The notes beneath the pieces are model-generated. The model worked only from the letters and a program-made list of their open reading frames with translations. It was not told the DNA's origin and did not search any database. Positions 28,713 to 36,424 of a stretch of 64,000 nt of DNA are shown here, in pieces. Both the position numbers and the translations under genes were made by a program. The DNA comes from Nitratireductor aquimarinus (GTDB taxonomy: Bacteria > Pseudomonadota > Alphaproteobacteria > Rhizobiales > Rhizobiaceae), in the NCBI RefSeq assembly GCF_017255295.1, contig NZ_JAFKDE010000003.1, forward strand, positions 372,001-436,000. Reading direction: 5' to 3'. Every line of letters begins with the position of its first letter. The first letter of the stretch is position 1.

Positions 28713-29705
28713 TCAGGCCGCGTCACGCTGCGTGCTGAGATCAACGGCGGCAAACGCCGCGCGCAGCACCTCCGGCCCCGCGCCTGCCCGCGTCGCCTCG
28801 CTCGACAGGATCTGCCGGTAGCGGCGCGCGCCGTCATAGCCGTGGAACAGACCGATCATGTGCCGCGTCACATGCGACAGGCGTCCGCCTGCTTCAATGT
28901 GCCGCCCGGCATAAGCCGCCATGGCGTCGATCAGCCCTTCGAAATCAACCTTCTGCGGCGTGCTTCCGGCAAGGAGCGCATCGACGCCGGCCAGAACGAC
29001 CGGGTTCTGATAGGCCGCGCGCCCCATCATGACGCCATCCACATGCGCAAGATGCGCGGCGGCGTCCTCCAGCGTTGCAACCCCGCCATTGATGCCGATG
29101 AAGCGGTCTGGGTGCGCCGCCTTCAGGCGATAGACACGGTCATAATCGAGCGGCGGGATTTCGCGGTTTTCCTTGGGGCTGAGCCCCTGAAGCCAGGCCT
29201 TGCGCGCATGCACCCACAGCGCATCCGCACCAGCCGACCAGGAAGCCTCCGCCAGCGCATCAAGCGCTGTCTGCGTGTCCTGCTCATCCACGCCGATCCG
29301 GCATTTGACCGTGACGGGAACCGACACACGCTCCTTCATTGCGGCGACACACGCACCGACAACCTCCGGCGTCTTCATCAGACATGCGCCGAACGTGCCG
29401 GACTGCACCCGGTCGGAGGGGCAACCGACATTGAGGTTGATTTCGTCATAGCCAAATTCAGCGCCGATCTCCGCGGCCTGCGCCAGCTTCTGCGGATCGG
29501 AGCCGCCAAGCTGCAGCGCCACTGGATGTTCGCTCTCGTCAAAGCCCAGGAGGCGCGACCGGTCACCATGGATCGCAGCATCTGCAACAACCATCTCCGT
29601 ATAGAGCAGCGCGCGCTCTGTCAGCCGACGATGGAAGTAGCGGCAATGCCGGTCCGTCCAGTCGATCATGGGCGCTACGGCGAATTTTTGATTGTACTCA
29701 GCCAT
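28713..29705 (-). CDS. dusA: tRNA-dihydrouridine synthase A
   Basis: FMN enzyme that reduces uridines 20/20a in the tRNA D-loop. The 330-residue chain shows FAVAPMIDWTDRHCRYFHR, the active-site Cys in NVGCPSDRVQSGTFGACLM, KCRIGVDEQDT and the FMN-phosphate region GVMMGRAAYQNP. The start ATG at 29705 fits family alignments. Confidence 0.96.
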   Translation of the reverse strand: MAEYNQKFAVAPMIDWTDRHCRYFHRRLTERALLYTEMVVADAAIHGDRSRLLGFDESEHPVALQLGGSDPQKLAQAAEIGAEFGYDEINLNVGCPSDRVQSGTFGACLMKTPEVVGACVAAMKERVSVPVTVKCRIGVDEQDTQTALDALAEASWSAGADALWVHARKAWLQGLSPKENREIPPLDYDRVYRLKAAHPDRFIGINGGVATLEDAAAHLAHVDGVMMGRAAYQNPVVLAGVDALLAGSTPQKVDFEGLIDAMAAYAGRHIEAGGRLSHVTRHMIGLFHGYDGARRYRQILSSEATRAGAGPEVLRAAFAAVDLSTQRDAA

Positions 29706-29863
29706 TTACGGGTTCTGTCTGCAGTGTTTCATGATGCGGCGCGGTCACGCGCCTCTCTGCGCAGATATGTGCCCCATCGCGCACCATTTTTCAAAGGTAA
29801 CATGCGCTGGAGCACCGGACCGAAGGATGGAAACCGGATTTTGCCCCGTTTTTCAATCGCCCC

Positions 29864-31159
29864 CTAACCGGCGATGGCCCGGCGACTGCCTGTCAGATAG
29901 GCGGTGAAAGCGTAGACCATGGCCGCGAATGCGCAGCCCACCAGCGCCGCGGAATTCTGATCCACGGTGAGCAGAAGGAGCGTCACAATCACGCCCGCGT
30001 TCAGCGACAGGATGGCGGCAGGCGCACTGACCCGGTGGCCCAGGACCGCTGCAAGCACGGTCGGCAGGAACACGGCGAGCGATGAAAAGGCGGCGATGAT
30101 GGAAGACAGGAGGTCACCGAACAGCGCCCCGATCAGGGCCATGCCGGCGAAAACGGCGACCACCATCAGCTGTAACTGCCTGAGTGGCAGCATCGTGCGC
30201 TCAAGCCCGGTCATCAGCGGCATGACAAATGTGTCCATGGTCGACATGACCACGGCGATCAGCATCAGGTCGACGATCCAGCCATGGCCCGCCGGCACAA
30301 GACCGTGCAGGCCGCTCGTTATCGCGCCCTCCACTGCGCCGCCGAGCCCAAGCCAGACGATGCCGAGATAGCACAGGAGGCAAAGCGGGGCGCCGGCGAG
30401 AAATGCCCTGCGCGCCACCTGCGGATCGCGCGCCGTCGCCATGCGCTGCCAGTTGTCCACCGCCAGCACCGCGCTGACCGGGATGAAGAGCCAGACACCG
30501 ATAAGGAGCGGCAGCCGATAAGGGCCCAGATCGAAGAATGGCCCGGTCTGCGGAACCGCACCCAGATTGGCGAATGTCAAAAGCGCAATGCCGGCAACGA
30601 TGATGAGCGACTGCACGACATCCGTTTCCGTGGCCACGCGATAGCCGCCGATGGCCGTGTATGCGCCGGCGCAAAGGGCCGCGAGCCCCACCGCCGCGAG
30701 CTGTGATACGGGCAGGATCGTCATCAGGATCGCCGCCAGCGCCAGCAATTGCACGGTCGCGCGCAGCAGAAACACGAACGCAATGGGCAGCCAGACCAGA
30801 AGGGGCTGCCGGATGCGGTGGGTGACCACGATCAGATCGATCAGCCCCCTCACCCCGTGCCGTTCAGAGAGCGCATGCACGTTCGGTGCGATGATTGCGC
30901 AGATCACGAGGCCAAGCGTGTAGGCGAATGCCAGCGAAACGCCGATCACGGGGCTCGCCGCCGAAAAAAGCATGATCGCCACGAAGGTGCCGATTCCGAT
31001 ATTGCCGCAGACAATGCCCGCAAGCGTGCCCCAGAACCCCGTGCGGCCGGAATTGAAGATGAAATCGTCGCGCGTTCCCGAAGGCGCGCGCCAGAGCGCA
31101 TAGAGCGCCGGAAGCGCCAGAACCGCGCCGATCAGCGGCAATTGCAGATTGATGTCCAT
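29864..31159 (-). CDS. Sodium/solute symporter (SSS)-like membrane protein
   Basis: A 431-residue integral membrane protein with about 12-13 hydrophobic segments. The N-terminal part (DDFIFNSGRTGFWGTLAGIV and GNIGIGTFVAIMLF) resembles the first helices of SSS-family symporters such as PutP and SglT, where the unwound helix binds sodium. The ATG at 31159 (MDINLQLPL) is preferred over one ten codons upstream. The substrate is unknown. It is divergent from the LemA gene. Confidence 0.7.
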   Translation of the reverse strand: MDINLQLPLIGAVLALPALYALWRAPSGTRDDFIFNSGRTGFWGTLAGIVCGNIGIGTFVAIMLFSAASPVIGVSLAFAYTLGLVICAIIAPNVHALSERHGVRGLIDLIVVTHRIRQPLLVWLPIAFVFLLRATVQLLALAAILMTILPVSQLAAVGLAALCAGAYTAIGGYRVATETDVVQSLIIVAGIALLTFANLGAVPQTGPFFDLGPYRLPLLIGVWLFIPVSAVLAVDNWQRMATARDPQVARRAFLAGAPLCLLCYLGIVWLGLGGAVEGAITSGLHGLVPAGHGWIVDLMLIAVVMSTMDTFVMPLMTGLERTMLPLRQLQLMVVAVFAGMALIGALFGDLLSSIIAAFSSLAVFLPTVLAAVLGHRVSAPAAILSLNAGVIVTLLLLTVDQNSAALVGCAFAAMVYAFTAYLTGSRRAIAG

Positions 31160-31301
31160 CGTCGGTCTTCTGTCCCGGTTCCCGCCCACTGAAACGCCGA
31201 TTCGCGTGACGGGAGACTAGGCGTGCCGCCAGACCGGAAGCACCGTCTGAACGGACAGTGTGGCCCCGTTTCGATGCCACAAGCGCCATCTGAAAGTGCT
31301 C

Positions 31302-31323
31302 ACTCCCTCAAATGGGAGAGGCG
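31302..31323. repeat. CTCCC-N6-GGGAG motif, copy 1 (upstream of LemA gene)
   Basis: ACTCCCTCAAATGGGAGAGGCG occurs here and, identical over 22 bases, at 39408-39429; the 14 bases CAAATGGGAGAGGC also occur, inverted, at 35480-35494. The CTCCC and GGGAG arms form an imperfect dyad. The copy ends 57 bases before the LemA start codon, in the divergent gap with the symporter gene. It may be an operator, or a fragment of a dispersed Rhizobiales palindrome. Confidence 0.55.
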
Positions 31324-31380
31324 CTTGGTTTCCCCATTTGCTCGATTGCCGGCAGCATTCTGCAGAAAGTGAAAGCCGGC

Positions 31381-31956
31381 ATGACAACCATACTGATCAT
31401 CGTCCTCGTCCTGTTTGGCGGGTTCGTCTTCTTCCAGAACCGCCTCGCATCGGCCCGCAATTCCGTACTGAACGGCTTTTCCGGCGTTCAGGTGCAGCTC
31501 AAGCGACGACACGATCTGGTTCCCGCGCTCGTCTCGGCGGCGCGCAGCGCCATCGCACAGGAAAACCGCCTGTTCGACAGCATTCTGGACGTGCGTGAAA
31601 AGGCGGTCGCCGCACTCAATGGCAGGATGGAAGAGGTTCAGGAGGCCGAGGCCGAACTGACGGCGAGCCTGCGCAGCTTCTTTGGCTATACGGAAGATCA
31701 CCCGGAAATCACCTCGACGGGGAACATACTCGAGCTGCAGAAGCAGCTTGAAGAGACCGAAGACCAGGTCAGCGCCGCGCGCCGGCTCTACAATGGCAAT
31801 GTCGAGCGCTACAACACCATGCTCGATGCGATCCCCTCAAGCTGGGTCGCCGCCATGCTCCGTTTCGAGCGGGCAGACTTCTTCGCGCTCTCGGATGCCG
31901 AACGCAAACATGTCGAGGCCGTGCCGGCCATCGATCTGCCGGGAGCGCAGGCGTGA
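31381..31956 (+). CDS. LemA family protein
   Basis: A 191-residue protein with one N-terminal membrane anchor (TTILIIVLVLFGGFVFFQN) and a helical periplasmic body. LemA features include the FSGVQVQLKRRHDLVPALV segment and the later YNGNVERYNTML helix. LemA proteins are widespread, and their function is poorly known. The ATG at 31381 matches the family start. It overlaps the DUF3137 gene by GTGA, a pairing often seen for these two families. Confidence 0.92.
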   Translation: MTTILIIVLVLFGGFVFFQNRLASARNSVLNGFSGVQVQLKRRHDLVPALVSAARSAIAQENRLFDSILDVREKAVAALNGRMEEVQEAEAELTASLRSFFGYTEDHPEITSTGNILELQKQLEETEDQVSAARRLYNGNVERYNTMLDAIPSSWVAAMLRFERADFFALSDAERKHVEAVPAIDLPGAQA

Positions 31957-32978
31957 ACGCCGTCAGCGGCCACTGGGATCCCGTTCAGGGGACCATCTCG
32001 GTCGAAACCGACGACATCTCGCAGATCAAGACCGGCATCACCCTGCCCGCTCCGGTTCGGCGTTTCCTTCCCATCGCCGCGCTTGCCGCCATGTTGTGGA
32101 CCTTCGTGCAGGGTTTCCTCGCTGACGGGTTCCCCTTCATTCCGGTCGCCGTCACCACGGTTCTTTTCGGCGCATTCATCTTCGCCGCAGAGCTGGAGAA
32201 CGAAGATGGCCGAAAGACCCTGCGGCGCGTCAGGCTCGCACGGCAGAAGGGCTGGACCTACACCGGCAAGCTGATGGAGCGGGTGATGGCCTATCAAACG
32301 GCCTGGTCCTCGGATGGTGCGGAACGGCGCGCACAACGTGTGAAATCGGAACGCGCCAGAGCCGTCGAGACCCTTGTTCCGGAGCTGACGAAGCTTCAGG
32401 TCGGCGCGTTCATGGGCGCTGAGTTCGACGGCGAATTCTGGGGCAAAAGCACCAAAGACGACCTGCCTTTCTGGATGGCCATCGGCGCCATGCAGATGGA
32501 GGCCGGGCTTGCGGCAGACAAGTCGCTGCGTGAAGACGCGCATGGCGGCAAAGGCGGCTTCGGCGTCTTCTTCTCATTGCTCGGGGCCTACAGAATTGGC
32601 CGCAAGACAGGCGTTCGCGCCGTCATCCGCCCGGAAAACCTGGTCAACAGGGGGCCGCTCGACCGGGACATCAAGACCGAATCCGTGCAGTTCAACGCCG
32701 CCTTCAACATCACCGGAACAGCAAAGAGCGGTGATGAAAACGCGGTGGAGCACGACATTCTGCGCATTCTCACCCCCGCGACACAGGCGACCATGCTCGA
32801 CCTGCTTCAGCGCTACCACAATGTCGGTTTCGTGGTGGATGACGATGTTCTGTTCTTCATGGCGCAGGACAGGCTTGTGGGCAAGAACGCCAACCCCGAC
32901 CGGATCGACACACTTCTGGCCGGCATAGCGGCAGACTTCGAAGAAGCGAAATTCGCCATCAAGCGCTACGTCGAATAG
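31953..32978 (+). CDS. DUF3137 domain-containing membrane protein
   Basis: A 341-residue protein with two closely spaced hydrophobic segments (RFLPIAALAAMLWTFVQG and VAVTTVLFGAFIFAAEL) and a large soluble C-terminal domain. The domain is of the DUF3137 type, commonly encoded next to LemA; landmarks are GFGVFFSL and FNAAFNITGTAKSGDENAV. It starts with GTG overlapping the LemA stop codon. It probably acts with LemA at the inner membrane; role unknown. Confidence 0.85.
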   Translation: MNAVSGHWDPVQGTISVETDDISQIKTGITLPAPVRRFLPIAALAAMLWTFVQGFLADGFPFIPVAVTTVLFGAFIFAAELENEDGRKTLRRVRLARQKGWTYTGKLMERVMAYQTAWSSDGAERRAQRVKSERARAVETLVPELTKLQVGAFMGAEFDGEFWGKSTKDDLPFWMAIGAMQMEAGLAADKSLREDAHGGKGGFGVFFSLLGAYRIGRKTGVRAVIRPENLVNRGPLDRDIKTESVQFNAAFNITGTAKSGDENAVEHDILRILTPATQATMLDLLQRYHNVGFVVDDDVLFFMAQDRLVGKNANPDRIDTLLAGIAADFEEAKFAIKRYVE

Positions 32979-33168
32979 GCGCGTAGCCATCTGTATCCTG
33001 TTCCGGCTGGCATCGCTGATGCCGGCCCGGTCTGCGCATTCATGCGGACGTCTGGTGTTTCCACCTGACTGCAAAATGCTCTAGGTTTCCCCCGTTTCGG
33101 GGAATCTGCACGCCCCGTTCAGTGTCGGTTCAGCCGGCGTCTGCCAGAAGGGCATGCAGGAGGAACCC

Positions 33169-34989
33169 ATGGAAGCCAAATACTTAGCGCGTGTGAACGG
33201 CCCGCCGCTGTTCTACCGGAAATGGCGCTCGGCATCGCAGCCGCGCACTTCCGTCCCGCGCAGGGCCGTGTTCATCGGCCACAGCCAGCCCACCCATTCC
33301 GGCATGCTGTCGGATCTGGCGGAAGGGTTTCGCGCCGCCGGCTGGGATGCCCATTCCGGCGATATTCGCGGCCATGGCAAAAGCACGGACGCCCAGGTGC
33401 CGCTCGGCCATCTGGACACCGGCGATGGCTGGTCGCTGGCCGTGGACGACATGCGCCATCTTCTGGAACGCAGCTTTGATGGCGTCGGGTGGGAAGACCG
33501 CCTCGTCGTGGTGCCGAACATCACGGCGCTGATGACGCTTGAAGTGATGAAGACCTGGCACGACCTTGCCCGCCACATCGTGCTCATCTCGCCGGTTCCC
33601 AACCAGAGAACGCTTGCCCTGTTCGGCAAAGCCTTTTCAAAGGTCCGCATGCGTCTTCGCGCCGCCGACCAGCCGGACGAACAGATCCTGCATCACCTCT
33701 ATGCCTTTCTCGGCGCGCATCTGCGCGACCGGGAGCATCCGGCAGATGTCATCAGCACCGACCGGGACCTGATCCGCGAGATCGTGTCCGACCCGGAAGG
33801 CTGGCCCATTCCCAGCCCCGCCTACTGGTCGAACATCTTCTCGGGCATGCTGTCCGCCTGGAAATGGCCAAACAATGCGCGCCTCAAGCCCGGCACCCGG
33901 GTTCTGGTGATGTTTGGCGGTGAGGACGCCATGCTGCGCGATGGCGGGTTCCTGCCGCCCATCGAACGCTTTCTGGCTGAAGTCGGCATTGAGGACGTCG
34001 CCGCCGAACGTGTCGAAGGCGTACGCTCCGGCCTGTTTCTGGAAGAAAGGCGCTTCGGCATTTCAAAACGCATTCTCGACTGGGTCGGTCAGGATGGCGC
34101 AGCGACCGCTGACGCACGCTACAGCGAAGTGGACGTCGCACAGCTGGCGAGCGATGTGATCGCCCGCCTCGGCGGCGGAGCCGCGCCCGCAGACATGCGC
34201 CCCGACGAACTGGTCGAGCTCTGCTACAACGCCATTGATGACGAGACGCGCTGGACCGAGGTGATTTACCGGATCATCTACGAGGCCGAGCAGGATGGCG
34301 AGATGACGGAGGCCGAACTGGCCGAGCGCATCGAACGCCTGATGCCCCACTGGGAGCGGGCCTTCAGCCTCAACCGGCAGGTGATGATGAACGCCACGCT
34401 GGGCGTCCTGCTTCAGGCGGTCATCGACAAGCTGCAGATCGGCATTGCTATCCTCGATGCCGATGGCGCACTGCTGCACGCCAATACGACCTACCGGGAA
34501 ACGCTCTTACGTATTTTTCCCAAAACTTCCCCCGGTACCGATGGCGATGCCTTCAGCGCGGCTGCCACCCGCCGACTGTTCGTTTCAGGCGCATCCGCCG
34601 AGGACACCGGAAAGGTCAACAATGACCGGATCGTGCTGCACGACAATGCGCCGGTCGGCTTCCATTTTCACCCGCAGGCACTCCGGCAGACCGGACTTCA
34701 GCGCCAGGGCCCGGCAAGCATCCTCATCCTGCGGGCTACGGAACGCGACGATGACGACAACACGCGCCGCGTGCTCACCGAGCTGGCCTATGGGCTGACC
34801 GGCAAGGAAGCGGAAATCGCGCTCCTGATCGCCGAAGGGATGTCGCTGGATGAGATCGCCGGAGAACTGGGCATTCTTGTCAGCACCGCGCGCGGGCACC
34901 TGAAGAAGGCGTTTCAGAAGATGAGCGTTCACAGCCAGGCCGAGCTGACGGCCCGGATCATGTCCGGGCCGGTGGGCTGGCTGAAATGA
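33169..34989 (+). CDS. LuxR-type regulator with degenerate alpha/beta-hydrolase and PAS-like domains
   Basis: A 606-residue one-component regulator. Residues about 30-305 align with serine aminopeptidase-like alpha/beta hydrolases (AVFIGHSQPTHSGM, then GDIRGHGKST and VLVMFGGEDAML). The nucleophile elbow GHSMGG is replaced by PNITAL (116-121), and the usual His region reads GVRSGLF, so Ser and His of the triad are missing. A helical linker (345-410) and a PAS-like region (about 415-520: KLQIGIAILDADGALLHANT) follow. The end is a LuxR helix-turn-helix (about 541-597: LTGKEAEIALLIAEGMSLDE). The start at 33169 has AGGAGG five bases upstream. The hydrolase part is probably a ligand sensor. Confidence 0.85.
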   Translation: MEAKYLARVNGPPLFYRKWRSASQPRTSVPRRAVFIGHSQPTHSGMLSDLAEGFRAAGWDAHSGDIRGHGKSTDAQVPLGHLDTGDGWSLAVDDMRHLLERSFDGVGWEDRLVVVPNITALMTLEVMKTWHDLARHIVLISPVPNQRTLALFGKAFSKVRMRLRAADQPDEQILHHLYAFLGAHLRDREHPADVISTDRDLIREIVSDPEGWPIPSPAYWSNIFSGMLSAWKWPNNARLKPGTRVLVMFGGEDAMLRDGGFLPPIERFLAEVGIEDVAAERVEGVRSGLFLEERRFGISKRILDWVGQDGAATADARYSEVDVAQLASDVIARLGGGAAPADMRPDELVELCYNAIDDETRWTEVIYRIIYEAEQDGEMTEAELAERIERLMPHWERAFSLNRQVMMNATLGVLLQAVIDKLQIGIAILDADGALLHANTTYRETLLRIFPKTSPGTDGDAFSAAATRRLFVSGASAEDTGKVNNDRIVLHDNAPVGFHFHPQALRQTGLQRQGPASILILRATERDDDDNTRRVLTELAYGLTGKEAEIALLIAEGMSLDEIAGELGILVSTARGHLKKAFQKMSVHSQAELTARIMSGPVGWLK

Positions 34990-35004
34990 GGGGCCGCCCG
35001 GTTT

Positions 35005-35418
35005 TTAACGTCGCCCCGGCGCATAGACCTCGCAGCCCTGCCGAAGCGCGGCCCGCCTGTCCGGCTGGCATTCACAGACCGGCGTAATGCCCGAGCCGGT
35101 CACGCAGGAGACGCGTTTGACGTAACAACCCTGTGCGCGCACCGTGGCCGCATGATTGAAACGCCCGTCCCGCTGCCGCTTGGGAAAGCCGCGCGTTGAA
35201 CGCGCAAGCGCCACCGAGAAGCGTCGTCCGTGCTCATTGCGCATCTTGCCCTGCCAGTTGACCCAGGCCCGCGCCACGGCTCCCTTGCCGGTGCGGTGTC
35301 CCTTGCTGCTCGCCTCGACCGCCTGAATGGAACAGATCGTCTTGGCCATCGCGGCAGGCGCATGGCCGACGATGGCAAGGCCCAGCATGGCAGCCAGTCC
35401 AATCAAAAATCTTCGCAT
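35005..35418 (-). CDS. Secreted basic cysteine-containing protein of unknown function
   Basis: A 137-residue precursor with a clear signal peptide (MRRFLIGLAAMLGLAIVGHA then PAAMA). The mature part is Arg/Lys-rich with six cysteines. It contains an AVARAWVNWQGKMRNEHG segment like the A-x-x-W...G-x-x-F pattern I recall from small secreted alphaproteobacterial proteins. The ATG at 35418 has GGAG eight bases upstream. It is convergent with the LuxR-type regulator gene and downstream of a copy of the CAAATGGGAGAGGC motif. No enzyme motif is seen. Confidence 0.7.
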   Translation of the reverse strand: MRRFLIGLAAMLGLAIVGHAPAAMAKTICSIQAVEASSKGHRTGKGAVARAWVNWQGKMRNEHGRRFSVALARSTRGFPKRQRDGRFNHAATVRAQGCYVKRVSCVTGSGITPVCECQPDRRAALRQGCEVYAPGRR

Positions 35419-35479
35419 CTGGTTCTCCTTCACCCTGCGTTCTTCAATGCAGGCAGGAGACACGATCATGCGGCGCGTG

Positions 35480-35494
35480 GCCTCTCCCATTTGG
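35480..35494. repeat. CAAATGGGAGAGGC motif, copy 3 (upstream of secreted protein gene)
   Basis: On the minus strand this reads CAAATGGGAGAGGC, as in the copies at 31302 and 39408, but with ACCACC instead of ACTCCCT before it, so only one arm is intact. It lies about 62 bases upstream of the start codon at 35418, in the same orientation relative to the gene as copy 1 has to LemA. Confidence 0.45.
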
Positions 35495-35530
35495 GTGGTT
35501 TTGCGACGCAGTACTGCGCAACAATCGCCC

Positions 35531-36424
35531 CTATCGGCACACGATGAAGCTGAACGCCGCGCAGCCGCCACCCTGACAGTAAGCGCCCACATTGAGCGCC
35601 TGAGCTGCCGTCGTCACGCCAAAACAGGCTGCATTGCCATGCTGCCTTGTGAGGCAGAAAGCGCGGGCGGCAGGCAGACCGCAATCACTGAGCGCATTGC
35701 CTGCCATCCTGAGACAGAGGGCAACCTTGTACCCGGCCATATGCATGAAATCCGGGTTTTGGTAGACCTCGCCTGCGCAGGGCTTTTCGGCATAGCCTTC
35801 AAGCTGCGCGAAATCAGAACCCTCTGTGCTGCTTTTCTTCCGGTCCGGGCCGCCTTCCCCCTCAAACAGATCAATTGCCCTGGACGGTTCTTCGCTGCCA
35901 TCGAAAAGCTCGATCTCTCCGGACGTCTCGTCCGCGCTGTCGGTATCGAGTTTAACCGGATTGTCGCGCTGGCCTTCCGAGGGAAAGGCGTCTTCCAGAT
36001 AGGTTTCCGGAAATTCGCTTGCGTAGCGGTCACGCGCAGCGCTCCTGCTTTTCTCGCCCGAAAGGACCAGCGCATCGTCTGGCGAAACAGCCATACCCTC
36101 ACAGCCAAAGCCCGATGCGCAGCGCAGAAGATCGGCATCCGCCGTTTCCACGGGCTCGGCAGCCGTCTCCTTCGCCGCCTCAAAGGCATCCTCGACATAA
36201 AGATCGGGATGATCCTGCGCATAGCGGTCACGCGCTTCCTGCGCCGAGCGTACATCCACAAGGCCAAGCGCGTCCTCCTGCGACACGCCGCCCGCGGGAC
36301 AACCGAACCCGGCTGCGCATCGAAGCACCTGCGCATCCGGTTCCTGCCCATGGGTCACGGTCGTCATGGCCGCGAGCAGCATTGCACCTGCCAGATGCCG
36401 CCAGACCGTGTGGAGCGCGATCAT
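35531..36424 (-). CDS. Exported protein with an internal duplication and cysteine-rich C-terminus
   Basis: A 297-residue precursor with a signal peptide (about 1-26, cut near THG-QEPD). Residues 34-81 and 100-147 are diverged copies of one unit: LRCA-x-GFGC...DAL...ARDRYA...P-x-x-Y-x-EDAF. An acidic linker (150-200) leads to a C-terminal domain with eight cysteines (216-296) and a repeated G-x-x-x-A-x-x-C rhythm, suggesting disulfides. The start overlaps the stop of the VWA gene upstream (ATGA), so it is the last gene of a three-gene operon. I do not recognise the family. Confidence 0.75.
   Translation of the reverse strand: MIALHTVWRHLAGAMLLAAMTTVTHGQEPDAQVLRCAAGFGCPAGGVSQEDALGLVDVRSAQEARDRYAQDHPDLYVEDAFEAAKETAAEPVETADADLLRCASGFGCEGMAVSPDDALVLSGEKSRSAARDRYASEFPETYLEDAFPSEGQRDNPVKLDTDSADETSGEIELFDGSEEPSRAIDLFEGEGGPDRKKSSTEGSDFAQLEGYAEKPCAGEVYQNPDFMHMAGYKVALCLRMAGNALSDCGLPAARAFCLTRQHGNAACFGVTTAAQALNVGAYCQGGGCAAFSFIVCR

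Noticed and set aside
33087-33104. Terminator after the DUF3137 gene
   Set aside because: TTCCCCCG and CGGGGAA can pair around TTT, but with a bulge and no T tract on the plus strand, so it was not listed as a terminator.
33169-34989. Active esterase or quorum-quenching lactonase fused to a regulator
   Set aside because: The Ser of the nucleophile elbow and the triad His are both absent, so catalysis by the usual mechanism is unlikely.
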